DNA of 64,000 nt, taken from contig DATNDR010000006.1 in the NCBI GenBank assembly GCA_035606945.1, positions 1 through 64,000 on the forward strand, given 5' to 3'. A model generated the notes under the pieces. It searched no databases and had not been told where the DNA came from. It was given only the letters and a program-made list of their open reading frames with translations. How positions within the stretch are numbered: position 1 is the first letter of the stretch; the number at the start of each line of letters is the position of its first letter. The position numbers and the translations under genes were made by a program. This document shows, piece after piece, positions 56,832 through 64,000 of the stretch. Source of the DNA: GCA-003244245 sp035606945 (GTDB lineage Bacteria; Actinomycetota; Actinomycetes; Mycobacteriales; Pseudonocardiaceae).

Positions 56832-57362
56832 GTGGACTGGTATATGGACCGTGGCGTACGCACCGCGGTGACCGAGTTGCGCCGGGAAATCAAGGCTCAG
56901 CTGGCCCGGCATGCGGATGCCTCCCAGGACGAGCTGGCTGATGCCGAACTGATCACCGGCGAGCTGTGGGTCGCGGCGGATATCGGCGGGCAGATGGAGC
57001 AGGAGTACCGGCGCGCGTCAGGGGCGCAAGGCCAGCCGCTGTCGGCCGAGCAGATCGCCGAGTGCCTGGTGCGGCTCAAGGCGGCGATCGGCGGCACCTT
57101 CCGGGTGGTCGAGGTGATGCCCGAGCGGATCGTGCTGGTGAACAGCCGCTGCCCGTTCGGCGCCGAGGTCCAGCACTCGCCTTCGCTGTGCCGGATGACC
57201 TCCGCGGTCTTCGGCGGGATCGCCGCCCGCAACGCCGACGAGGCTGCCGTGTCCCTGGACGAGCGGATCGCGGTGGGCGACCCCGGCTGCCGAGTGGTCG
57301 TTCACCTGGGCGCGGCGGCGAAATCCGCGCAGCGGGCCCATCATTACACCGTCGCACACTGA
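56832..57362 (+). CDS. MetOD1-like (methanogen output domain) protein
   Basis: The 176-residue product from GTG 56832 has a helical N-terminus and a C-terminal domain with the pattern RIVLVNSRCPFGAEVQ, LCRMTSAVFGGIAARN and DPGCRVVVHL, as in methanogen output domain 1 and related regulator domains with conserved cysteines. GAGGAG lies about 12 bases upstream. It follows the giant sensor on the same strand after 108 bases and could be an output or partner protein. Confidence 0.7.
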   Translation: MDWYMDRGVRTAVTELRREIKAQLARHADASQDELADAELITGELWVAADIGGQMEQEYRRASGAQGQPLSAEQIAECLVRLKAAIGGTFRVVEVMPERIVLVNSRCPFGAEVQHSPSLCRMTSAVFGGIAARNADEAAVSLDERIAVGDPGCRVVVHLGAAAKSAQRAHHYTVAH

Positions 57363-57382
57363 CCCTGCAGTGTCGGCCACCG

Positions 57383-58171
57383 TCATCGGGTTGCTGTCGG
57401 GGAGCTGGGGGTGGTGACCGCCGCCAGCAGCGCAGGCCAGGCCGACTCGCCGATCCGTGCCAGCAGGGTGACGTTTCCGGCCGGTCCCGGACGAAAAACG
57501 ACGGTCTCGCCGGGGCCGAGGTCATCCAAAACGGCGGGCTGCGGGGCAGGGATGTCCACAGCGCTGGAAATCAACACCACGTCCGTGCCGGCCGGTGGGG
57601 CTTCGGACAGGACCTGCAGCGTCGCTCGCTGTTGGGCTGCGGCACCTCCGCGATTCACCCAGGTGCTGGAGGCGTCCAGCCGTGGATCATCGGTCATCGG
57701 GGCGACGCGTAACAGCCGGCCGGTGGTCTGGGTGCGGCACAGCCGAGCGGTGCGCACCGCGGAGATCGGCAGCTGCAGCGCGCGGATCGCCGCGCCGATC
57801 TGCTTGGCATGCTGGCGTCCAGTGTCGGTCAGCTCGCTCTGCGCGGCACAGTCATGGCTGGTCGCCTGCTCTGGAGTGACTACCCCGGACCGGTCGTCGC
57901 GCTCGGTATGGCTCATCCACAGCAGCAACCCGCCCTTACGCAGTGCTTGCACCAGCGCAGCGTCTTGCAACGGCCCGGTGATCTCGGTGGTGTTGATCGT
58001 GGTCTGCGCTGTTGGCGGGATGGGCTCCGGGGCGGCCTGGGAAGCAGTCGGCTCTGCCGGCGACGTGGGTTCTGGGGTGACCTGCCATGCAGTCGGAGAT
58101 CCGCCACCACATGCGCTGACCGTGACCAGGATCCCGGCCGCAGCGACCCACCGCGTCCGCCGCATGGACAT
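57383..58171 (-). CDS. Histidine-phosphatase-like lipoprotein, probably catalytically dead
   Basis: The 262-residue product from ATG 58171 (or 58165) has a lipobox (VTVSACGGG), a Pro/Thr-rich linker and a histidine phosphatase fold (LTDTGRQHAKQIGAAIRAL, then ARLCRTQTTGRLL). The usual catalytic RHG/RHA reads SHT (WMSHTERDD), and the strand that should carry the second histidine reads VVLISSAVDI. So the arginine and the second histidine are missing although the frame is open. It may be a binding protein and not an enzyme. It is convergent with the MetOD1-like gene. Confidence 0.75.
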   Translation of the reverse strand: MSMRRTRWVAAAGILVTVSACGGGSPTAWQVTPEPTSPAEPTASQAAPEPIPPTAQTTINTTEITGPLQDAALVQALRKGGLLLWMSHTERDDRSGVVTPEQATSHDCAAQSELTDTGRQHAKQIGAAIRALQLPISAVRTARLCRTQTTGRLLRVAPMTDDPRLDASSTWVNRGGAAAQQRATLQVLSEAPPAGTDVVLISSAVDIPAPQPAVLDDLGPGETVVFRPGPAGNVTLLARIGESAWPALLAAVTTPSSPTATR

Positions 58172-58269
58172 TCTTGCGCCCCCTGCCCGGGATGATGATC
58201 GCAGTCGTCGCCACCGAAACTCGACGGCGCGATCCTCCCGCAAGGCGCCGAAGGGGTACCAAGCCGGTG

Positions 58270-58426
58270 GGGTATGACTACTCTGAGTAGCGACGCGGAC
58301 CTCCAGTCCGCCTACTTGGTGAATCATGGAAAACTCTGCAACATCGCCGTAGGCGCCGGCGATAGGACGGGTAGAGCCCCGTGATGCTGTTGGACCCCCG
58401 ACCCGGCAGTGTCACGGGGCTTTTTC
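58270..58426 (+). ncRNA. Candidate structured RNA ending in an intrinsic terminator
   Basis: Within 157 bases four hairpins follow each other: CTACT/AGTAG (58278-58290), GCGGAC/GTCCGC (58295-58311), ATCGCCG/CGGCGAT (58343-58363) and the long terminator stem (58375-58421) with its T-run. A TATGACT sequence at 58273 could be a -10 element. The element lies in the 350-base space between a divergent lipoprotein gene and a small membrane protein gene at 58523 on the same strand. It could be a small RNA or a transcription-attenuating leader of that gene. It matches no family that I can name. Confidence 0.4.
58375..58426 (+). terminator. Rho-independent terminator
   Basis: AGCCCCGTGA and TCACGGGGCT form a perfect 10-bp stem, followed directly by TTTTT. 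The loop is long (27 bases) and contains a run of five C. It is the clearest intrinsic terminator of the window. No plus-strand gene ends just upstream, so it must end an RNA that begins in the intergenic space or read-through from 57362. Confidence 0.75.
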
Positions 58427-58522
58427 CTGCCTCGGGTCACGGGTGTCCTCGCCTCGCGGCCTCGGTGCGACGCCCGCCGCGGGCGGTGGCATGCGCGCGG
58501 GGCGCGGCGCATAGTGGACGTT

Positions 58523-58747
58523 ATGAACGTAGTCGGTGTCGTCCTCGGTATCCTCGCCATTCTCATCGTGATTTTGACAGGTATTCTGCCCGTCATTGGG
58601 GCAATTTTTGCCTGGCTCGCGCTCGTCATCGGAGTCATCGGCCTGGTCTTCGGCCTCTTCAGTAAACACACCACCGGTCGAAACATCAGCATCGTGGCTT
58701 GCGTCCTGGCCGCCCTACGCTTGGCATTGGGTGCGGGCATCCTTTAA
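58523..58747 (+). CDS. Small membrane protein (DUF4190-like)
   Basis: The 74-residue product from ATG 58523 has two hydrophobic segments (about 3-25 and 26-46), a short polar loop (SKHTTGRNIS) and a third hydrophobic tail, as in small DUF4190-type proteins. GTG 58514 is an alternative start. Its stop overlaps the convergent phosphoesterase stop by four bases. It may be under control of the upstream structured leader. Confidence 0.6.
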   Translation: MNVVGVVLGILAILIVILTGILPVIGAIFAWLALVIGVIGLVFGLFSKHTTGRNISIVACVLAALRLALGAGIL

Positions 58748-60039
58748 GGCGAAATTAATCCGAGGTCGGTGGCGCAATTCCGCAAGGCCGGCCAGTCATG
58801 ACCAGCGTGGATGTCGCCTACGGTGTGGCCGGTGAACTGGCAGCCGCAGGCCTGGATGTCTGGGACGTCATACCGGCGGGCGGTGAGGTCGGGTTCAGCC
58901 TCGAAGTCGAGAACCTCGGCCAGGTTGTTGGCGGCTGCGTCGCGCACGGTGAGTGGTTCGAGACCGAATCGCCACTCGATCATCTTGAGCACGGAGGTGT
59001 GATCGTAGATGCCGTGCGCGACCGTCCGCCGATGCGCTCGCGGCGAGATGACCAGGCACGGCACCCGGAAACCGCGCAGCCCGGTACCGAGGTCGGGTCG
59101 CGGGTCGGGCGCGGTGGTCGGCGGCACATGGTCGAAGAACCCGCCCCATTCGTCATAGTTGATGACCAGTGCCGTGCGTTCCCAATTCGGGCCTGAAATG
59201 ACTGCATTGTAGATAGTGTTCAGGAAGTACTGGCCGACACGGATGTCAGATAGCGGGTGATCATCACCGGATGTGCCGGCGGTCCCGCTGAGAAATCGTG
59301 GGTCGACGAACGACACGGCGGGCAAGGTCTGATTCTTGGCGTCGAGGAAGAATTGTGCGATCGGGTAGGTGATATCCCGGTATTTCGAACCCCATAGCGC
59401 GGTCACCGGCGTGTCGCTGAAGTAGTATTTTGCGGCGATACGGCGTTCGGCGAGTCGATCCCAGATGGTGGGAATTGTGGTGGGCTCCATGATATTGGAG
59501 ATGCGGTCGGTTTGGGCGGCGTGCTGGAAGAAACGGTTCGGAAAGGTCGGCCCCATCACCGCGGCGAAGTACCGATCGCATGTGGTCCAATCGCGAGCGG
59601 CGTGGCCGAAGAAGGCCAGATCGGTGTCAGTGTAGTAGCCGATGGCGAATCGATCGTTGCGACCTGACCGCAGGAAACCGTCGCAGGCGCCGCCGCTGTA
59701 TTGGACACGCCCACCCTTGTATGAATGATCCGGGTCGGGGTGGCCGCAGCCCGTGAAGGTATCCAGACGATGCGTGGCATGGCGATTACCGCTGTTGTCG
59801 ACGTAGTGCAACCCCTCCTGTTCGCCGTCTGCACCGGGCAACCATCCGAGGTAGTGATCGAAGGAACGGTTCTCCATCATCACCAGGACGATATGATCGA
59901 TTCCGGACTCCTCGGGTGGCGGCAGCGCGCCGGGGGAGGTGGTGACCGCCACCCGGTTCGCGCAGGCAGCCAGGCCGAAGGCGCTCACGGCAACCGTGGC
60001 AGCGGCGCCCGCGATGAACTGGCGTCGATTCAGCTCCAT
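58744..60039 (-). CDS. TAT-exported phosphoesterase (phospholipase C/acid phosphatase family)
   Basis: The 431-residue product starts with a twin-arginine signal (NRRQFIAG) that ends in a lipobox (GLAAC). The mature part has the family pattern DHIVLVMMENRSFDHYLGWL, with the nucleophile region, MGPTFPNRFF, SFVDPRF, NYDEWGGFFDHVPP and SPRA. This matches bacterial phospholipase C/AcpA-type phosphoesterases, metal-dependent enzymes that hydrolyse phospholipids or phosphate esters. ATG 60039 is chosen because the signal starts there. Probably anchored outside. Confidence 0.85.
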   Translation of the reverse strand: MELNRRQFIAGAAATVAVSAFGLAACANRVAVTTSPGALPPPEESGIDHIVLVMMENRSFDHYLGWLPGADGEQEGLHYVDNSGNRHATHRLDTFTGCGHPDPDHSYKGGRVQYSGGACDGFLRSGRNDRFAIGYYTDTDLAFFGHAARDWTTCDRYFAAVMGPTFPNRFFQHAAQTDRISNIMEPTTIPTIWDRLAERRIAAKYYFSDTPVTALWGSKYRDITYPIAQFFLDAKNQTLPAVSFVDPRFLSGTAGTSGDDHPLSDIRVGQYFLNTIYNAVISGPNWERTALVINYDEWGGFFDHVPPTTAPDPRPDLGTGLRGFRVPCLVISPRAHRRTVAHGIYDHTSVLKMIEWRFGLEPLTVRDAAANNLAEVLDFEAEPDLTARRYDVPDIQACGCQFTGHTVGDIHAGHDWPALRNCATDLGLISP

Positions 60040-60064
60040 GGCTGCTATCTCAGCAGATGCGCCG

Positions 60065-60796
60065 CTACCGTTGCATCCTCGACCCCGACCATCGAGGCGG
60101 ACCGAAACGAGCATCGACACCGGGCGAAAAGTGCGCAAGTGGCTCGCCCTGCGGCGGCGGTAGGCCTGCGGCGGTGAGCAGGTTTTGGTTAACCTGTTCG
60201 ACCCGCACGCTCCACAGCGGCCATGGCTGATGCTCCACCGGCACGGTCACCAAGTAGCCTGCGATCTTGGTAAAGGCGCGCCACCGTCCGGTCAGAAAAT
60301 GATCTCGTTCCCCCAGTTCTTCTGCGGCTATCGGCGAGCCGGGTTCCACCACAATATCGTGGCCTGCCGCTGGTGCCCATCGCCTGCGTGACCGATAGGT
60401 GATCCGGGAGCCGGCTTCCACGCTCATGGCCGCCCACTGGTATGGCACCTGTAATAATGTCCGGGCGCCGAGAACAGTGGCCAGTTCGTCGGCCTCCAGG
60501 GAGAAAAACCACAAGCCGTCCAACCCGTTGCTGTCCAGCACGTAAGTTCGGAGATTGGTTTCGGGAAAGGACGACAACCAGGGGATGGCAGGAAGCCCCG
60601 GGGGATGAAAGTCGCGCAGCATAAATGGAGTGAGCCCCACCCAGGCAAGACCTCCGTGGGTGTGCACCTCGAGATCAGGGGGGAGCAAGCGCTGCACATC
60701 CGCTGGGTCGTAGGCCCAGTGCAGGAACGTGAATGTCTGCCAACGCTGGTGGGCAAACGGCCAAGCCACCTGCTCCTCGGGAAGCGCACCGGCCAC
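60065..60796 (-). CDS. DUF2071 family protein
   Basis: The 243-residue product from GTG 60796 shows the DUF2071 (YqjF-like) pattern: PFAHQRWQTFTFLHWAYDP near the start, FPETNLRTYV, and a long beta-rich region. It is an acetoacetate-decarboxylase-like fold with unknown function. A strong hairpin separates it from the upstream gene on the same strand. Confidence 0.8.
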   Translation of the reverse strand: MAGALPEEQVAWPFAHQRWQTFTFLHWAYDPADVQRLLPPDLEVHTHGGLAWVGLTPFMLRDFHPPGLPAIPWLSSFPETNLRTYVLDSNGLDGLWFFSLEADELATVLGARTLLQVPYQWAAMSVEAGSRITYRSRRRWAPAAGHDIVVEPGSPIAAEELGERDHFLTGRWRAFTKIAGYLVTVPVEHQPWPLWSVRVEQVNQNLLTAAGLPPPQGEPLAHFSPGVDARFGPPRWSGSRMQR

Positions 60797-60863
60797 GATA
60801 ACGGGATTCCCACCCGCCCCCGGATACCAAACAAAAGCCGACCAGCGAACAAAAGATCTGCTA

Positions 60864-60906
60864 CCCCGCCGGCCGGGCGACCCGTGAGGTCGCCCGGCCG
60901 GCGGGG
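60864..60906. terminator. Very strong GC hairpin (19-bp perfect stem)
   Basis: CCCCGCCGGCCGGGCGACC and its perfect complement flank the loop CGTGA. It lies between the end of the gene at 60920 and the start of the DUF2071 gene, both on the minus strand, so it probably ends transcription of the former. No T-run follows, a frequent form in actinobacteria. Confidence 0.65.
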
Positions 60907-60919
60907 CCGGCGTGAGGTG

Positions 60920-61255
60920 TCACCCGTTCCGGCGGAGCATGAGCCGCAGCACCAACAACACCAGAACACCGAACAGGACCGAGGCGGTCGGAACGGGTCG
61001 GTGCCGCACAGTCTTGGCCAGTTGTCCGACCCGCCCCGACAGCGCCGTTGGGAGTTCGGCCAGCGCATCGTTGGCTGTGCTTTTGGCTTGCAGCGCCGCC
61101 TCGCCGGCCTTGTCCTGGGCCGCCTTGCGGCCCGTGTGCAGATGCTGCTTGACCTGCTCCGCCGTCGCTTGCACGGCTTGCTTGGTGGCATGCAGCTTGC
61201 CCTCGACGAATGCGGGCACGGCCGCCTTGGTCAGCTCAGGTGACGAGATAGCCAT
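60920..61255 (-). CDS. Helical protein with C-terminal membrane anchor
   Basis: The 111-residue product starts MAISSPELTKAAVPAFVEGK, has a long amphipathic helical region rich in Ala, Gln and Lys (apolipoprotein-like, perhaps coiled coil), and ends with one transmembrane helix (about 91-108) and RRNG. Function unknown. Such tail-anchored helical proteins occur in many actinobacteria. Confidence 0.65.
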   Translation of the reverse strand: MAISSPELTKAAVPAFVEGKLHATKQAVQATAEQVKQHLHTGRKAAQDKAGEAALQAKSTANDALAELPTALSGRVGQLAKTVRHRPVPTASVLFGVLVLLVLRLMLRRNG

Positions 61256-61402
61256 CGAGGTGTCCCTCCCAGTTCACGCGACGCACAGGGGGCGTCGCTA
61301 CCGTCTTCGACGACACACAGTTACCCAGCTTCAACGCTGTGTAAACATGCGAACCGGCGCATCGTGCGGCGGTCGCCGCCCGCGATGATCGAAGGGACAG
61401 CG

Positions 61403-63003
61403 ATGCGAGCCTTACGCGACTGTGCATTGTTGCGAGTCGCTGTCCCGTCGGCGTCGCGGCTTGCTGCAGGCCTGATCGTGCTAGCCCTGTTGACCCTCCC
61501 GGGCTGCATGCCCCATCCGGATCTCGGCGCTGCTGCCGCGCTGGCTCCGCCACCGCAGGCCCACCGCCGCAGGCCCCACCGCCACCGTTGGGCATCAACG
61601 GCGCGGTAGTACCTCGACTGCAGTGGAGCGGCTGTGCCAGATCGTTTCAGTGCGCCACGGCGACGGTGCCGCTGGACTACCACCAACCACGCGGCGCCAC
61701 GATCAGGTTGTCGGTCATCAAACTGCCGGCGACAGACCCGGCACACCGCATCGGTTCGCTGTTCGTCAACTTCGGTGGCCCCGGCACCGGCGGTGTCAGT
61801 GACCTCGAACGTATCGGCCCGGGGTATCCAGACCTGCTGCGCCAGCGGTTCGACCTGCTCAGCTTCGATCCCCGCGGCGTCGCGAGCAGCACACCGGTCC
61901 GCTGCGCCGTAAACGGCAGTACCAACGACGAGGCGGCGGGCTCGCCGGTGCGGCTCGACCAGCGCGCGCAGTTCTTCGCCAGTAGCGCTGCCCTCGGGCG
62001 CAGCTGCGCCGCGGCGTCTGGTGAGTTGCTCGGCCACAGCTCGTCGGCCAACACAGCTCGCGATCTCGAACTGCTGCGGCAAGCGGTCGGTGATGAGGAT
62101 CTGAGCTTTCTGGGCTATTCGTACGGCACCTACGTCGGTGCCACCTACGCCAATCTGTTTCCCGACCGCACCCGCGCCATGGTCTTCGACGGGGCACTCG
62201 ACCTGGTGGCGAACTCAACGGGCCAGCCCGGTCAGGAGGACATGCCGGTCGACGTGCGCGCCGACACCGCCCGCGCGAAAGCCGAGGAACTCGACGCGTT
62301 CTTCGACCGCTGCGCCGAGGCCGGCCCCAAGTGCGCGTTCTCGTCGGGTGACCCGCATCGGAAGTTCGCCGATATGGTGTCCAAGCTCAAGAAAGGTGGT
62401 GGCGGCACCAGCCTCGACTCGGTATTGCGCACCGTTTCCCACGGTCTGCAAAACTCCACCCGCTGGAGCAGCATGGCCGCGTCGCTGCAGCGTATCTCGA
62501 ATTCGCTACGGCCCGAAGGAGCCGGTGCGCAGGACCAACCGCCGACGCTCGACCCCTATGTCCCTCGCCATTCCGCGGCGTTTCTCGCCACCCAGTGCGT
62601 GGACAGCGACTACCCACGCGACCAGCAGGCTTATGAGCGGCTCATCCCGGTTGAGGACCGGCGCCAACCCTATTTCGGGCTGACGTCACTGTTCGCCATG
62701 GCGCAATGCATCGCCTGGCCGGCCACCGACCGCGACCGCTACCTGGGCCCATGGAACCATCGCCGGCCACACCCGATTCTGGTGGTGAACAATCGCCACG
62801 ACCCCGAGACGCCACTGTGGAACGCGCAAGCCATCTCCGGCGAGCTCACCGACGCCCCTCTCCTGATCATCGAGGGTTACGGTCACACCACGCTGAACGT
62901 GCACAGCACCTGCGCCAGCGCCGCAGAGGCCAGCTACCTCGTCACGCTCCAACTTCCCGACGAGGGCGCCACCTGTTCCGCGGACTACCAGCCATTTCGC
63001 TGA
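61403..63003 (+). CDS. S33 alpha/beta-hydrolase lipoprotein with a linker frameshift
   Basis: The first frame, from ATG 61403 after an AAGGGA site, encodes a lipoprotein signal (LTLPGC). The hydrolase itself lies in a second frame (61588-63003): NFGGPGTGG (oxyanion), GYSYGTYVG with the nucleophile serine, NRHDPETP (acid) and GYGHTT (histidine). It is related to secreted tripeptidyl aminopeptidases and mycobacterial CaeA-type proteases. The frames switch in a proline linker where CCGCAGGCCCACCG lacks one C compared with the CCGCAGGCCCCACCG just after it. This is a recent loss, a phase-variation site or a sequencing slip. Without the signal, ATG 61588 would give a cytosolic form. Confidence 0.75.
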
Positions 63004-63235
63004 TCATGGCGAGTCACGCTGAGTGACCGATATCGAATTTTGTGCGTATCTTGTTCTCTTTCAGGTGGTCGAGGCACTCAGATGGCCCTGTCCAACGCCT
63101 CGACGTGAACGTAACGTTCACGTACCTGGTTCTGCGCGTCAATCGAGCGGGGACTGGACCTAGTGGCCGCCGGCGCGACGCGTTTGGACCGAAGCCCGGC
63201 TCGGCCGCAGGCCGACTGACCGCGAGGAGAAACCC

Positions 63236-63595
63236 ATGACTCTCCAATCCAGGAGCCTGGATCATCCGGATGAGGTTCGGAAGTTCACCAACGGCGAATT
63301 GGGGGTAGTGACGTTGTCCGGGACGACCGTGGGCAGAGCTGTCTTCCAACCTGGCTGGCGGTGGTCCAACGACATCAAGCCAATCGCCGGCACCGAGTCC
63401 TGCGAGGCGGCCCACACCGGATACGTCCTCTCCGGCCGGATGCACATCACGATGAATGACGGCGCAGAGGGCGAGGTGGGACCAGGTGATGCCTTCATCG
63501 TCTCGCCCGGTCACGACGCGTGGGTCGTCGGCGATGAGCCTTGCGTCGCTCTCGACTGGTCTGCCGCAGAAAACTTCGCCAAGACTGACGAATAA
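63236..63595 (+). CDS. Cupin-domain protein
   Basis: The 119-residue product is a single cupin: the histidine of AAHTGYVLSGRMHITMND is the only metal-ligand-like residue in motif 1, and GDAFIVSPGHDAW forms motif 2 with another histidine. It resembles small actinobacterial cupins of unknown ligand. GAGGAG lies about nine bases before ATG 63236. Confidence 0.8.
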   Translation: MTLQSRSLDHPDEVRKFTNGELGVVTLSGTTVGRAVFQPGWRWSNDIKPIAGTESCEAAHTGYVLSGRMHITMNDGAEGEVGPGDAFIVSPGHDAWVVGDEPCVALDWSAAENFAKTDE

Positions 63596-63602
63596 TGGTG
63601 AT

Positions 63603-64000
63603 ATGGCGCCTACGCGAGCGGAAATCCTCAGCGCTTCGCCTCCGATCTTCACGTCACGGTTGTTGAATGCGCTGATCCGCACCCACCCCCTGGTGCCGCT
63701 GGCGCTGTACGGGCCGGTGATCCTGACGCTGGCCGTGGTTGGCGTGCAACGGGTTGGCGTGTTGATCGCGATCGCGCTGATGGCCGCGGGCTACCTCGCC
63801 TGGACCCTGACGGAGTACTGGGTACATCGTGCGGTGTTCCATTTCCAGCCGCGCGGCCCCCGCAGCGAAGCGTTCGTGTGGGCCATTCACGGCGTGCATC
63901 ACGCCCACCCCAACGACCCGCGCCGGGTCGTCACGTCGCCGGTGGCGAGCGTTCCCATCGGGGCGGCCGCGGCGGTCCTGCTGTGGTTGCTGTTGCCGGG
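63603..64000 (+). CDS. Fatty-acid hydroxylase/sterol desaturase family protein (partial)
   Basis: The gene starts at ATG 63603, seven bases after the cupin stop, and runs off the window. The visible 132 residues have two hydrophobic segments and the first histidine motifs of this di-iron family: EYWVHRAVFHF and HGVHHAHPND. These membrane enzymes hydroxylate or desaturate lipids. The close spacing to the cupin gene suggests an operon. Confidence 0.85.
   Translation, partial: MAPTRAEILSASPPIFTSRLLNALIRTHPLVPLALYGPVILTLAVVGVQRVGVLIAIALMAAGYLAWTLTEYWVHRAVFHFQPRGPRSEAFVWAIHGVHHAHPNDPRRVVTSPVASVPIGAAAAVLLWLLLP

Noticed and set aside
58270..58426. Assignment of the structured RNA to 6C RNA or a known riboswitch
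   Set aside because: Only one C-rich loop is present and no conserved riboswitch core could be recognised by eye.

Overview
The window is GC-rich, actinobacterial chromosomal DNA. Two things point to the order Mycobacteriales, perhaps Pseudonocardiaceae: a SufE/SseA/Maf neighbourhood of the mycobacterial type, and the presence of an SCO5389-family protein, DUF222/HNH (13E12-type) proteins, a DUF6893 mini-protein and a Dpp-type peptide transporter. The genus is inference only. The most striking general property is decay. Besides about 35 intact genes there are more than 20 broken ones (in-frame stops, frameshifts, internal deletions, end fragments), mixed with transposase debris. Some single-base frameshifts could be assembly errors, but nonsense codons and large deletions cannot be explained that way.

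Region 1-19 kb (accessory and decayed): an unknown membrane protein; a dead Panacea/Fic toxin-antitoxin pair; an IS6-family element next to an IS21 remnant; the SufE/SseA sulfur-transfer pair with a maf remnant and IS debris; an SRPBCC protein; a TPR/Rieske operon; an Imm5-like immunity pseudogene; a gamma-glutamyltransferase; remains of a tyrosine integrase and an AAA/LuxR regulator; an SCO5389-family protein; and a decayed metallophosphoesterase. Region 19-29 kb: a WD40 propeller protein with 12 near-identical blades, a nitrate reductase gamma (narI) remnant running into a cupin gene, a USP pseudogene, a phosphofructokinase with pyrophosphate-type residues, remnants of a hydrolase, a GNAT, a hybrid kinase and a SpoIIE phosphatase, then hemA.

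Region 29-41 kb: a galactose-oxidase-like copper radical enzyme with a LamG domain, a Nudix hydrolase, a CYTH-CHAD protein, a CPBP protease, a collapsed GH13 glucosidase, an ABC1 kinase/P450 operon facing a TetR gene, an MFS remnant and an intact 13E12 HNH protein. Region 41-47 kb: an intact dppBCDA peptide-uptake operon. Region 47-64 kb: a secreted beta-propeller, an Ig-repeat membrane protein, debris of a second 13E12 gene and a serine recombinase, and then a 1587-residue signalling protein. This protein joins PAS, GAF, histidine kinase, receiver, two further GAF, PP2C phosphatase, RsbW-type kinase and STAS modules in one chain. It is followed by a small MetOD1-like protein, a lipoprotein pseudo-phosphatase, a candidate structured RNA with a strong terminator, a TAT-exported phosphoesterase, a DUF2071 protein, an S33 hydrolase with a frameshift in its linker, a cupin and a truncated fatty-acid hydroxylase.

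Functional links that can be argued: SseA and SufE both handle persulfide sulfur; ABC1 kinase and P450 are translationally coupled and probably controlled by the divergent TetR; DppBCDA is one transporter; and the giant sensor carries every component of a partner-switching circuit, plus a REC output, in a single polypeptide.
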